A DNA stretch of 49,930 bases from Mycoplasmatota bacterium (GCA_030595255.1 JAUVDP010000006.1:1-49930), one strand, 5' to 3'; counted from the stretch's first letter, positions 14,969-23,876 are shown. The notes: generated by a model from the sequence alone, not told the origin. Numbers and translations: made by a program.

Positions 14969-14991
14969 ATTGTAATGATTACAATATTATA
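14969..14991 (-). promoter_or_regulatory. PerR box and -10 of the perR-prx promoter
   Basis: A perfect 8-1-8 palindrome ATTGTAAT-G-ATTACAAT (14969-14985) lies directly after a minus-strand TATAAT (14986-14991), that is, over the expected start of transcription. This suits autorepression by the adjacent Fur-family protein. No -35 hexamer exists at the expected site, which is occupied by a second palindrome. Confidence 0.85.
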
Positions 14992-15000
14992 ATAACATCA

Positions 15001-15024
15001 ATTTAGTTTGCGCGCAAACTAAAT
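15001..15024. promoter_or_regulatory. 24-base perfect palindrome over the perR -35 region
   Basis: ATTTAGTTTGCG followed by its exact reverse complement. The GCGCGC core is striking in such AT-rich DNA. It is centred on the place where the -35 hexamer of perR should be. A closely related site lies at 26062-26084. It is probably an operator for a second, unidentified regulator. Confidence 0.65.
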
Positions 15025-15039
15025 GCTCATTAAAAAAAT

Positions 15040-15061
15040 AAACCCTCAATTTTGAGGGTTT
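15040..15061 (-). terminator. Terminator of the alpha-glucoside operon
   Basis: 10-bp stem AAACCCTCAA/TTGAGGGTTT with a two-base loop and TATTTTTTT following on the minus strand, 26 bases after the binding-protein stop. Confidence 0.85.
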
Positions 15062-15087
15062 AAATTTTTAATTGTTAGTATTAAATA

Positions 15088-16347
15088 TTATCCTAAGTCT
15101 TCGATTTCAGCAGTAAGTTGAGCTATAAATTCAGCTTTAGTAATACCACCAGCAACACCTTTAACACCTTTTGCGTATAATTCATAGATAGGACCTAAAG
15201 TATCCATACCGAATCCACTAGGCATATCATTTTGCCACCATGCATATGCATTTCCAGCTTGGTTCCATTCTAATACTGCCGCACTAAGCGGAGTAGAAGG
15301 TACTAATGTAACACTATTAAATGCAGGTACCATGTTTGCTTTATTTACCATGTAGTCATGACCTTCAGATGTAGAAGATAAGTCATTCAAGAATAATTTA
15401 GCTTCATCAATAGAATCTGAATCTATGTTGATTACATAGAATGAAGGTGCTCCGATAAAGATTGAATCATTTCCTGTAGCCATTACAGCATGAGGAGCAT
15501 ATCCCATATCGAAAGTTGAATCAGCATAACTTGAATCAGTCCAGTTACCTTGGTGTAAGAATGCAGCTTCACCGTTAGCAAAAGCACCAACTTGTTCGTT
15601 GTATCCACCAGTTAAAAGAATATCTTCATCTCCCCAAGTAAATAATAATTCTACCCAGTTAGCATATTCAGCTAATCTAGCTGCATCAGCGATACCAGCG
15701 TTAACGTCATCAATTACTGAAGAATCAGTATAATCTAAACCTGCTGATAAATAACCATTAAAGTTATGAAGTCCAGTAACCCAAGTCATACCACTTGCTG
15801 CTGCCATAGAAACTACTGCGTAGTCTGCCATAGCTGTATCAGTAGCATAATAAGTTTCAATAGCTTCGAATGCTGTTTCGTAAGCTGCTTGACTAGTTAA
15901 GTCATCAGGATCTACACCAGCTGCATCAAGGATGTCTTCGTTATAAGCCATACCCCAACCTTCAACTGCTACAGGGAATCCGTAAGTAGTTCCGTCAACA
16001 ACGAATTCTAAATCTGTGTCTGAAGCCCAAGCTTCACCAGTTAAATCTAAAATCTTATCTTCGTAGATTTCATATCCACCCATACCTTCGATTACGAAGA
16101 TATCAGGTTGTTCATCTGCTTGGAATTCTGCTAAAATTTGAGTACCATAAGCACAAGTGTCTCCACCACATGATTTAACTTCTACGTTAACATCATTTGC
16201 TTCTCCCCAAGCTTCTGCGTAATCTCTTAAAACTTCGTCGATTTCAACTTTGTTTTGGAAGATTACTAATGTTGTTTCATCTTCTTTACATGCACTTAAA
16301 GTGAAAACAAGTGCGATTGCTACAACTGCTAATAATAATTTTTTCAA
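15088..16347 (-). CDS. Sugar ABC transporter substrate-binding lipoprotein (MalE-like)
   Basis: 419 residues with a lipoprotein signal peptide (lipobox LSAC, acylated Cys about 20). The mature part is very acidic and has the fold pattern of family 1 binding proteins: DIFVIEGMGGYEI near 82-94, AYNEDILDAAGVDPDDL and a Trp-rich ligand region (VEGWGMAYN, FLHQGNWTDSSY). It delivers an oligosaccharide, probably an alpha-glucoside, to the MalF/MalG-type permeases of the same operon. The start codon is TTG, eight bases after a strong AGGAGG. It is the last gene, following a 64-base AT-rich gap, and ends at a terminator. The sugar is not predictable from sequence. Confidence 0.9.
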   Translation of the reverse strand: MKKLLLAVVAIALVFTLSACKEDETTLVIFQNKVEIDEVLRDYAEAWGEANDVNVEVKSCGGDTCAYGTQILAEFQADEQPDIFVIEGMGGYEIYEDKILDLTGEAWASDTDLEFVVDGTTYGFPVAVEGWGMAYNEDILDAAGVDPDDLTSQAAYETAFEAIETYYATDTAMADYAVVSMAAASGMTWVTGLHNFNGYLSAGLDYTDSSVIDDVNAGIADAARLAEYANWVELLFTWGDEDILLTGGYNEQVGAFANGEAAFLHQGNWTDSSYADSTFDMGYAPHAVMATGNDSIFIGAPSFYVINIDSDSIDEAKLFLNDLSSTSEGHDYMVNKANMVPAFNSVTLVPSTPLSAAVLEWNQAGNAYAWWQNDMPSGFGMDTLGPIYELYAKGVKGVAGGITKAEFIAQLTAEIEDLG

Positions 16348-16411
16348 TTTAAATTCCTCCTATTTTTTTATTTTTATTTAATTTTTTTTAAAAATTAAAA
16401 TTGAAAATAAA

Positions 16412-18643
16412 TTAATGTTTTAAAGCTGTTTGATAAGTTCCATCTAACTCTATTAACTTATCATAAATCAGTAAGTTAATTTTTCCTGTAGAAGTTACTG
16501 ATAACTTATCATTTATTCTAATTGTTACCTGATGCCCTTGATATATAATATTTAATTCATAACCTGTTATATCACTTACTACTATTGGATTAATTTTTAA
16601 ATATTTAGCTCTAACTCTCAATCCAACAACTCCATAGATGAAGCCTAGATATGATCCACCTAAATTAGCTACATGAAGCCCATGTTTAGTGTTTTTATGT
16701 GTATCTAAATAATCTGTTTCTAATACTTTTTTAAAGTAATCACAGGCTAAATCATAATTCTTAAGTTTATAAGCTAAGATACTATAAATACACTTAGATA
16801 AACTAGAATCATGTGTAGTAATTGGTTCATAATAATCAAATGAATCTTTAAGTATATCTAAATCATCAAAATCTAGTAACGTCATTGAAAGCATTGTATC
16901 TGCTTGTTTTAATACTTGATGTTTATATAGATATAAAGGATGATAATTTAGTAATAATGGATATTTATCTTCTGGTATATTTTTAAGATCAAGTTTCTTC
17001 TTTTTTAAGAAAGATGAATCTTGAGCGTAAATATTTAATTCTTTACTAAATGGTAAATAGATATTTTTAGATATATTTAATATCTCATCCATTTCTTCTT
17101 TAGTACACTTAAGTTTAGTTAATACTTCATTTAAATCATTTAAGTTATTTTCATAAATCCATACAAGATTTTCAAAATGATATTTAAGTAATTGATTAGT
17201 ATAATAGTTGTCATCAACTACTGTTGTATATTCATCTGGTCCAGTTACACCATTTAAATGATAAAACTCACCATCATAGTTAACTGCTTCCTTTAAGAAT
17301 CTAGCTGTTTCAATTAACATTTCAAATCCGTAATCAACTAAGAACTTAATATCATTTGTAGCTTCATAGTATTTAATTATTGCGTAAGCAACATCACTAT
17401 TAATATGAAACTGTGCACTACCAGCTGGATAATAAGGTGATGTTTCATCCCCGTTTATAGTTCTCCAAGGGAATTTTATACCTTTTGAGTAACCTAAATT
17501 AAAGGCTTCCTTTTTAGCTTTATCCATCGTCTTATAACGATACATTAACAAGTTTTTTGCTTTCTCTGGATTAGTTAGTGTAAAGTATGGAATCATATAA
17601 ATCTCTGTATCCCAGAAATAATGTCCTTCATATCCTTCTCCACTAAGTCCTTTTGCACTTATATTATGTAAACTACTTTCTCCTCCACTATTATTCAACT
17701 GGAAAATATTATAATTTAATAATCTTTCATACGTCTCGTTTCCTTCTATTCTTATATACGATATATCCCAAAAATTACTATAGTATTCTTCTTGATACTT
17801 TAGTAATTGTGAAAATGATATATTACTTAGTTTATTAACAATGTCAGTATTTAATTTATTATATTTTTCACTATATAAGCTAGAAGTATGAACAATATAT
17901 TTAGTAATATTTAAATCATTATCTGGATCAATATTTATTGTTAAGTCTCCAACAAGTGAATTACCATTAACTTCATATTCAAAATCTAAGTCATGACTAA
18001 TACTTGTATTTAAGTAAAGATCACTTCTAGATGTTTTAACAATAATACTTCTCTTTTCTTTAGATATTTCAATATAATCATAATTAATGATATTCTCATT
18101 ATGAATACGTGGGTCAATCTTATTAACATCTTTTTTAAAAGATTCTTTAATAAATGTATTAACTTTAATATCCCCATCAAAATTCAATGATTTTATATTT
18201 ACTCTTATAGCTATAAGTTCATTAAATTTTCTACTTACAATTTTTTCTTCTGTTAGAATAAATTCATAATTATCAATTGTCTTATAGTGAATAGTTCTTA
18301 TAGTTAATCCTTTTTCCAGATCATAGACTCTTTCTAAAGACAATACTTCACATGTGTTAATATTTAACGGCTTGCCTAAGATGCTAAACATCATACTTTG
18401 GCCATCAATTAAATTAACAAATTTTTGTCCTTCTTGAGGAAATCCCGAAAAATTCTCTTCATAGAAATAGTCGTAATAATTATAAAATCCATTTAAATAT
18501 GTTTGATTATATTCAAATACTTTTCCATATCCTTCTATAAATGTTCCTCTTGTTCCAAGATATCCATTAGCTATTGAAAATATAGTTTCATCAACAAGTA
18601 ATTCTTCTTTATCTAAACGGTTATTTCGATATAATTTTTCCAT
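16412..18643 (-). CDS. Glycoside hydrolase family 65 disaccharide phosphorylase
   Basis: 743 residues, full length. Cleaves an alpha-glucosidic disaccharide with phosphate to beta-glucose 1-phosphate. The N-terminal beta-sandwich begins NGYLGTRGTF; the (alpha/alpha)6 barrel contains KGLSGEGYEGHYFWDTE (331-347), FPWRTINGDETSPYYPAG and the general acid E471 in TGPDEYTT. GH65 includes maltose, trehalose, kojibiose and nigerose phosphorylases. The FPWRTINGDE...PAGSAQFHI stretch looks nearest to maltose/trehalose types, but this is uncertain. Its product is the substrate of the beta-phosphoglucomutase encoded two bases upstream. No signal peptide; it acts on imported sugar. Confidence 0.93.
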   Translation of the reverse strand: MEKLYRNNRLDKEELLVDETIFSIANGYLGTRGTFIEGYGKVFEYNQTYLNGFYNYYDYFYEENFSGFPQEGQKFVNLIDGQSMMFSILGKPLNINTCEVLSLERVYDLEKGLTIRTIHYKTIDNYEFILTEEKIVSRKFNELIAIRVNIKSLNFDGDIKVNTFIKESFKKDVNKIDPRIHNENIINYDYIEISKEKRSIIVKTSRSDLYLNTSISHDLDFEYEVNGNSLVGDLTINIDPDNDLNITKYIVHTSSLYSEKYNKLNTDIVNKLSNISFSQLLKYQEEYYSNFWDISYIRIEGNETYERLLNYNIFQLNNSGGESSLHNISAKGLSGEGYEGHYFWDTEIYMIPYFTLTNPEKAKNLLMYRYKTMDKAKKEAFNLGYSKGIKFPWRTINGDETSPYYPAGSAQFHINSDVAYAIIKYYEATNDIKFLVDYGFEMLIETARFLKEAVNYDGEFYHLNGVTGPDEYTTVVDDNYYTNQLLKYHFENLVWIYENNLNDLNEVLTKLKCTKEEMDEILNISKNIYLPFSKELNIYAQDSSFLKKKKLDLKNIPEDKYPLLLNYHPLYLYKHQVLKQADTMLSMTLLDFDDLDILKDSFDYYEPITTHDSSLSKCIYSILAYKLKNYDLACDYFKKVLETDYLDTHKNTKHGLHVANLGGSYLGFIYGVVGLRVRAKYLKINPIVVSDITGYELNIIYQGHQVTIRINDKLSVTSTGKINLLIYDKLIELDGTYQTALKH

Positions 18644-18645
18644 AA

Positions 18646-19302
18646 TTATTCCTCAATAACTTTCTTTAAATAAGGATAGTCAATATCTATTATTTTTTCA
18701 AAAACTCTATTAGCTTGTTTAAGTTGAACACTATCTCCAATTCCAATTGCGTACATTCCCGCAGACTTTATAGATTTTACACCCGCCACCGCATCTTCAA
18801 CACCAACACATTCACGAGGGCTTAAGTTGAAATAATTCATTGCCTTATTAAATATATCAGGACTTGGTTTACTATTTAAGTTTGATGGATCCACCACATA
18901 ATCAAAATAGTCTTTAATACCTAGGCTTTCTATAATAGAAGGTCCGTTTTTTGATGCGCTACCTAGCGCAATAAATATGTTTTTACTCTTTAAGAAATCT
19001 AATAACTCAATAATTCCTTTAAAGATATTATTTTTATTAAAATGACTAATCATCTCTTTATACATTTCATTCTTTTTAGTAGCCAACACTAATTTTTCTT
19101 CTTCAGTAATCACATCTAGTTTGTACGCCTTTAAAATAATATTTAAAGAATCCATTCTTGATACTCCCTTTGTAAATTCTTCTATCTCATCTTCAACATA
19201 AACATTAAATCTTTCATTTATTACTCTTCTCCAAGCTTCAAAATGTTCAATGCTTGTAGAAGTAATAACTCCATCTAAATCAAAGATAAATAATTTAATC
19301 AT
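18646..19302 (-). CDS. pgmB: Beta-phosphoglucomutase
   Basis: HAD-superfamily enzyme, 218 residues, converting beta-glucose 1-phosphate to glucose 6-phosphate. The nucleophile and acid/base are D8 and D10 in FIFDLDGVITST; the cap-domain sequence EHFEAWRRV is that of beta-PGM. Then come GSASKNGP (motif 2 with Lys) and GVEDAVAGVKSIKSAGM (acidic Mg2+ motif). Its partner is the GH65 phosphorylase that follows after two bases; the pair is a common arrangement for energy-saving disaccharide use. It starts two bases after the MalG-type permease stop. Confidence 0.93.
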   Translation of the reverse strand: MIKLFIFDLDGVITSTSIEHFEAWRRVINERFNVYVEDEIEEFTKGVSRMDSLNIILKAYKLDVITEEEKLVLATKKNEMYKEMISHFNKNNIFKGIIELLDFLKSKNIFIALGSASKNGPSIIESLGIKDYFDYVVDPSNLNSKPSPDIFNKAMNYFNLSPRECVGVEDAVAGVKSIKSAGMYAIGIGDSVQLKQANRVFEKIIDIDYPYLKKVIEE

Positions 19303-19304
19303 TA

Positions 19305-20162
19305 TTATTTAATCGCTCCAGAAGTCATTCCTTTAATAATATGTTTTTGAGCGAATAAGAAGAGTATAACTACTGGAAGAGCTGCTGTTAATACTGAAGT
19401 TAAAATTAAAGACCAATCTTTAAAGTAATTACCAGCTAGCATTGATACTGATAAAGGTAATGTTTGAACTGATGAACCCTTACCTAATATAAGAACTGGT
19501 AGTAAGTAATCATTCCAAATCCACATACCATTTAATACTAATAAAGTAACAAATATAGGTTTTAAGATTGGAAGTATAACTTTAAAGAATACTTGCGATT
19601 TTGTACATCCATCAATAATAGCTGCTTCTTCAATATCTATTGGGATTGATTTAATAAACCCATGGAATAAGAAGATAGATAATGGTGCACCAAATCCGAT
19701 ATAAGCTAAGATAATACCATGAACAGTTCCTTTAAAAGGAATTCCAGTAATATCTTTCATTGTTTGTAATAATCTTACAAGAGGTAACATTACCACTTGA
19801 AAAGGTATAACCATACCACTTAAGAAAATCATAAAGATAATAAGTGAGTATCTAGTTTTAGTTCTAACAAGTACCCAAGCAGCCATTGCGCTAAAGATTC
19901 CTATCGCAACTAAACTAACAAAAGTAATTATTACTGAATACATAAATGAACTAAAGTAATTAATATTTGGTTTCTCCATAACTTCTTTAGCATTACTAAA
20001 TATTTGAAAAATATTTTCAGGTAAACTTAGTGGATCAGTAATAATTTCGTTATAACTCTTAGCTGCATTAATAATAATTATATAGAAAGGATAGAAGAAC
20101 ACTATTAATAAAATAATTGCCAATACTTCTAAAAATATTAATCCTATTTTTTGTTTTCTCAT
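19305..20162 (-). CDS. Sugar ABC transporter permease (MalG-like)
   Basis: 285 residues, six membrane segments, with the EAA loop EEAAIIDGCTKSQVFFKVILPILKP (about residues 187-211) that contacts the ATPase. The C-terminus (QKHIIKGMTSGAIK) is the typical ending of MalG-type subunits. The start ATG shares a base with the stop of the MalF-type gene (TAATG). It forms the channel with that protein. The partner ATPase is not encoded in the window; a shared MsmK/UgpC-type ATPase elsewhere is expected from other Gram-positive systems. Confidence 0.92.
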   Translation of the reverse strand: MRKQKIGLIFLEVLAIILLIVFFYPFYIIIINAAKSYNEIITDPLSLPENIFQIFSNAKEVMEKPNINYFSSFMYSVIITFVSLVAIGIFSAMAAWVLVRTKTRYSLIIFMIFLSGMVIPFQVVMLPLVRLLQTMKDITGIPFKGTVHGIILAYIGFGAPLSIFLFHGFIKSIPIDIEEAAIIDGCTKSQVFFKVILPILKPIFVTLLVLNGMWIWNDYLLPVLILGKGSSVQTLPLSVSMLAGNYFKDWSLILTSVLTAALPVVILFLFAQKHIIKGMTSGAIK

Positions 20163-21283
20163 TACATTTCCACCTCTCTTCTCTTATTGTAATAAACTTG
20201 TATGAGTGAAAATGTCAATAGAACTATAAAGAATACGATAGCTTTTGCTTGTCCTATACCCATTTCATAATTATCAAATGCTTCACTATAAATATCTAAA
20301 GCAATTAAATTCGTAGATTGAACTACCGGTAATAAATCTTTTGAGTAAATACTACCTATCCATGCTGGTAACTGTGTAGCTGGTCCTCCTTGAGTAAGCG
20401 ATGTTACGGTATCAAACTGTTTAAAGGAAGTAACCAATGTTAAGAATAAAGCCACAGTAAACGCTTGTGCAACAAGCGGTAAAGTAATAGTTTTTAATCT
20501 TTGGAACATATTAGCTCCATCAATTTTAGAAGCTTCAACTAAATCTTGAGGTATATTTTGAATAGCTGCGATATAAATCATCATGATATATCCAGCATAT
20601 TGCCATGTAACAACAACAATTAATCCAATTAATGCTGTATCTCCATTTATTAATATACTAGGATCAAGTGCTCCTCCAAATTCAACAAATGCTTTATTAA
20701 ATATAAATTGCCAAATATAACCAAGTACTAACCCACCAATTAAGTTAGGCATAAAGAAACCAGCTCGGTATATATTTTTACCTTTTAATTTTTGTGTAAC
20801 AAGTAATGCCATTGAGAATGCTACAACATTAATAACAAGAATATTTAGTACTGAGTAAATCGCAGTTCTAAAGAATGAATACATAAATGCATAATCTGTT
20901 ATTATTGTACGGTAATTCTCAAAACCAATAAATGATTCTCTACCTGTATTAAGTCCATTCCAATCAGTTAAACTAAACCATAATCCTTGTATGAATGGTA
21001 AAGCAACAAATAATAAGAAAGAACCAAGTGCTGGGAATAAGAAATATACAAATACTCTATTATTTTGAGCAGTATAAGTTTCCCCAAGCCATTTATCAAT
21101 AATAAACTTTCTAACTTTTCCTTCTCCCTCTTTGTTTTTAAAAACAAGAAGATCTTTATCAATAAATTTCCCAACCATCTGAATAGTTAGAATAACTGGA
21201 AATGCTATAATTATTAATGCAGAGATAAAGAAATATAATACATTATTTCCTATTTGATTTAATTTATTTCCTTCATTCGCCAT
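20162..21283 (-). CDS. Sugar ABC transporter permease (MalF-like), with N-terminal extension
   Basis: 373 residues. The canonical MalF-type core begins about residue 78 (VYFLFPALGSFLLFVALPF...SLTDWNG) and contains the EAA loop VEASKIDGANMFQRLKTITLPLV. It is preceded by an extra membrane segment (about 14-36) and a charged loop of about 40 residues, so the protein is longer than usual (about 290-320). Between the loop and the end there is a predicted extracytoplasmic stretch (GSIYSKDLLPVVQSTNLIALD). The GAGGTAG site is five bases before the ATG. It lies 13 bases after the glycosyltransferase gene. Confidence 0.9.
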   Translation of the reverse strand: MANEGNKLNQIGNNVLYFFISALIIIAFPVILTIQMVGKFIDKDLLVFKNKEGEGKVRKFIIDKWLGETYTAQNNRVFVYFLFPALGSFLLFVALPFIQGLWFSLTDWNGLNTGRESFIGFENYRTIITDYAFMYSFFRTAIYSVLNILVINVVAFSMALLVTQKLKGKNIYRAGFFMPNLIGGLVLGYIWQFIFNKAFVEFGGALDPSILINGDTALIGLIVVVTWQYAGYIMMIYIAAIQNIPQDLVEASKIDGANMFQRLKTITLPLVAQAFTVALFLTLVTSFKQFDTVTSLTQGGPATQLPAWIGSIYSKDLLPVVQSTNLIALDIYSEAFDNYEMGIGQAKAIVFFIVLLTFSLIQVYYNKRREVEM

Positions 21284-21296
21284 AGTTCTACCTCTT

Positions 21297-22769
21297 CTAA
21301 TTATTTCTTATTAAATAGTTTCTTAAAAAACTTTTATCTAAATACTTTTGACTTGGTTTCTCAAAAAATTTATTAATTGCTACATCTTTATAAGTTTCTT
21401 CTAAATTAACAATTGCATCTAAATACTTCTTAGCAGTTGCATCCCAAGTATATTTCTCTTTAACTCTTTTCATCCCTTGAGTTTTATAAAATTCATAATT
21501 ATTTAAAACTTTTAATAAACCTTTTGCTATATCAGTTTCATCAAATGCATCAACTAATACCCCATACTCAATACCATCTTCAAATAATACATCACTAGGT
21601 CCACCGTATTTAGTTACTACAACAGGTAACCCAGTACTCATTGCTTCTATTGGTGCTAGACCAAAAGGTTCATACAATGCAGTTAAAGCAAATATACTTT
21701 TTCTAATAGTCATGTATCTATAAGTATCTGCAAGTTCAGTTTGGCTATTAATGCTCATGAATGTGACTTTTCCAAATAAATCATATTCATTTATAATCTT
21801 AAATATTTGATCTAATATTTCTAATTCATCAATAGATACATTTTGATAATTATCAAATGCATTTTCTATTCCTCTAACTGAAATTAATAAGTTAGCTTTT
21901 TTATTTAATTCTTTGTTAATCGCAAAAGCTTTTACTAATCCTAAATGATTCTTCTTAGAATCAAGCCTGCTAGCTGAGATTATAAATGGAAGATTTCTTC
22001 TTTTATCACTTATATCTCTACTAATTATATTTTCAATAACATCACTAAATCTGATTGATATGTTGTCCCCCGCAAGCGGTGCAAATACTGTCGTATTTGC
22101 CCCAGGCGGGGTAACAACAAATTTAAGAGGATTCTGAATATTATTAGTAATATCTTTGTATAGTGGATGACTGTATTGTTCATCTCTTTCTTGTTCTGTT
22201 GAAACAAATATTAAATCACTATTATACATAGCAGTTCTTTCAGCTAATATTCTTTCAGTGAAATGATATTTTTTATCTAGTTCTTCAACATTATTCATGT
22301 TAGTTCCTAATTTATCTAACTTCTGAGCTCCAAGACTATGTCCTGTAAATGAATACGGAATTGTTGTTTTAGCTTTAAGCATAGCGCAAGCTATCCCACC
22401 ATCACCATAATGCCCTGTCATAAAATCAAAATACGAACCTTCTTTTTCATAAAAATTAATTATATTGTAAGTCCATTTATCTAAATGTCCCCATAGTAAT
22501 TCTTTAGTTAAAAACTCATTTGATTTTGATTTTATTCTAATTATTCTTAAATTTTCAACACCGTCATAATAATCAATTTCACCTTTAAATTCAGGGAAAT
22601 CAGGATCATCAATGTATCTCGTTACTATATCAACTTTATGTCCTAGATTAGCCATTGCTATTGCTATCTCTTTAACATAAACTAACTGTCCACCAAAATC
22701 TGGGTGCATTGTCCAGTATGAATCATTATTATCGAAGTTCCCTTGTGGATTTACAAATATAATATGCAT
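21297..22769 (-). CDS. GT4 glycosyltransferase, sucrose-phosphate synthase/sucrose synthase-like
   Basis: 490 residues. It matches the catalytic domain of sucrose-phosphate synthases: HPDFGGQLVYVKEIAIAMANLGHKVDIVTR near the N-terminus, TGHSLGAQK, VVTPPGANTTVF, the nucleotide-sugar part ISASRLDSKKN, and the E-x7-E motif EPFGLAPIEAM followed by GLPVV. It has no C-terminal phosphatase domain, like the compact bacterial SPS. Mannosylfructose-phosphate synthase is a close alternative. The ATG at 22769 has a GGTGA site and follows the kinase stop by one base; the upstream TTG and GTG starts are less likely. In this catabolic operon it may make or, running backward, split a sucrose-like compound. 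Confidence 0.8.
   Translation of the reverse strand: MHIIFVNPQGNFDNNDSYWTMHPDFGGQLVYVKEIAIAMANLGHKVDIVTRYIDDPDFPEFKGEIDYYDGVENLRIIRIKSKSNEFLTKELLWGHLDKWTYNIINFYEKEGSYFDFMTGHYGDGGIACAMLKAKTTIPYSFTGHSLGAQKLDKLGTNMNNVEELDKKYHFTERILAERTAMYNSDLIFVSTEQERDEQYSHPLYKDITNNIQNPLKFVVTPPGANTTVFAPLAGDNISIRFSDVIENIISRDISDKRRNLPFIISASRLDSKKNHLGLVKAFAINKELNKKANLLISVRGIENAFDNYQNVSIDELEILDQIFKIINEYDLFGKVTFMSINSQTELADTYRYMTIRKSIFALTALYEPFGLAPIEAMSTGLPVVVTKYGGPSDVLFEDGIEYGVLVDAFDETDIAKGLLKVLNNYEFYKTQGMKRVKEKYTWDATAKKYLDAIVNLEETYKDVAINKFFEKPSQKYLDKSFLRNYLIRNN
22062..22118. repeat. G+C-rich hairpin inside the glycosyltransferase gene
   Basis: Nested inverted repeats: GTTGT/ACAAC, CCCCGC/GCGGGG and GCAAATAC/GTATTTGC around a four-base TGTC loop, 19 pairs over 57 bases. 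It covers the codons for the conserved PPGANTTVFAPLAG segment and is far richer in G+C than the surrounding gene. Confidence 0.8.
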
Positions 22770-22770
22770 T

Positions 22771-23718
22771 TTATTCACCAATATTTAATTCTTTCTTTAA
22801 ATCTATTAAACTTGGAAATTTATTAAATGCTCCTACTTGTTTTAAATTGTATGCACTACATAACGTTCCTAATCTTAACGAATCAATAATTGTTTCATTT
22901 GTTAATAATCCTGTATATAATCCACCCCAGAATGCATCACCAGCACCTGTAGAATCTATTACAGTTCTTGCTAAAGATGGCATTTTTATAATGTCACCTT
23001 TATAACTAGCTATTAATCCCTCTTCACCAAGAGTCATAATAACTAACTTACAACCAAGTTCTAAATATTTATTAATATATTCAGTAGGACTATATCCTTC
23101 ACCAAATAATCTTATAGAATCATCGAGACTTGGTTTGATAATATCTGCTTTTCCTATTACTTCTAAAATTTCCCCGTTACTTAATCCACTTGATGGATCT
23201 AAATCAATATGATAGTTTGGATCAAATCCAATTAGTATTCCATTTTTTTTTGCAACTTCTATTGCCTTTAATATAGTAGATTTAGATGGTTCAACTGATA
23301 ATGGCCAATAAGAAAAATGTAACAACTTAGAATTCTTAATAGCGAATTCTAATTCTTTTGTAAAATATATATGATAATCAGAAGTTCTATTAAATTCTGG
23401 AACAGGACTTCCTACATTTTTTTCTATTTTTACAACTGTAGTTTTCTTTTTTAAAGAGTATACATCAGTCGTATCTATTTCTAATTTTCTTAGCTTTTCT
23501 AAAATATCTTTACCATAAGTATCATTTCCAACAGCACCAAAGAATTTAGGCTTTTGGCCTAGTTGTTTTAGATTAATAGCTATGTTAGCTGTACTGCCAC
23601 CTAGAATTGAAACAATTTCATCATTTAAATTATCACTTATTTCATCTATTAAAATTTCCCCAACGAGAACTACATCGTACGTCTTGTTAGGTAAAGTAAA
23701 ATTATCTTGTATTGACAT
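22771..23718 (-). CDS. PfkB-family sugar kinase (fructokinase-like)
   Basis: Ribokinase-fold kinase, 315 residues from the chosen start. N-terminal signature GGSTANIAINLKQLGQKPKFFGAVGNDTYG; C-terminal signature with the catalytic base in DSTGAGDAFWGGLYTG. The frame is open upstream to an ATG at 23847 with no ribosome site, whereas the ATG at 23718 follows an AAGGAGA at good distance and starts the conserved domain, so the shorter form is chosen. First gene of the alpha-glucoside operon, read from a promoter about 150 bases upstream. Coupled with an SPS-like enzyme, fructose is the likely substrate, but this is inference; other ketoses or nucleosides are possible. Confidence 0.85.
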   Translation of the reverse strand: MSIQDNFTLPNKTYDVVLVGEILIDEISDNLNDEIVSILGGSTANIAINLKQLGQKPKFFGAVGNDTYGKDILEKLRKLEIDTTDVYSLKKKTTVVKIEKNVGSPVPEFNRTSDYHIYFTKELEFAIKNSKLLHFSYWPLSVEPSKSTILKAIEVAKKNGILIGFDPNYHIDLDPSSGLSNGEILEVIGKADIIKPSLDDSIRLFGEGYSPTEYINKYLELGCKLVIMTLGEEGLIASYKGDIIKMPSLARTVIDSTGAGDAFWGGLYTGLLTNETIIDSLRLGTLCSAYNLKQVGAFNKFPSLIDLKKELNIGE

Positions 23719-23876
23719 ATTATTCTCCTTTTTGTCAAAATTAGGAAAAGGTTTCCACAAATGTGTAAAAAAATATCTTGTGTACAATTTAAGGCCTCGT
23801 ATAGACAAGTAAACCCTTATATGAGCAAAAACCTTTTTATACAACATTTTAAATAGTAGGTTGTTTATTTACATAA
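23719..23876 (-). promoter_or_regulatory. Long 5' leader of the alpha-glucoside operon
   Basis: About 150 bases from the predicted transcription start (near 23870) to the kinase ATG. It contains GGAAAACCTTTTCC-like dyad sequence (on the plus strand GGAAAAGGTTTCC, 23744-23756) preceded by TTCCACAAATGTG, which resembles the half-sites of the repeats flanking lacI. No riboswitch or T-box core was recognised. Confidence 0.4.

Noticed and set aside
23719-23847. N-terminal extension of the PfkB-type kinase from the ATG at 23847
   Set aside because: No ribosome site, a sequence unlike any kinase N-terminus, and a much better start at 23718.
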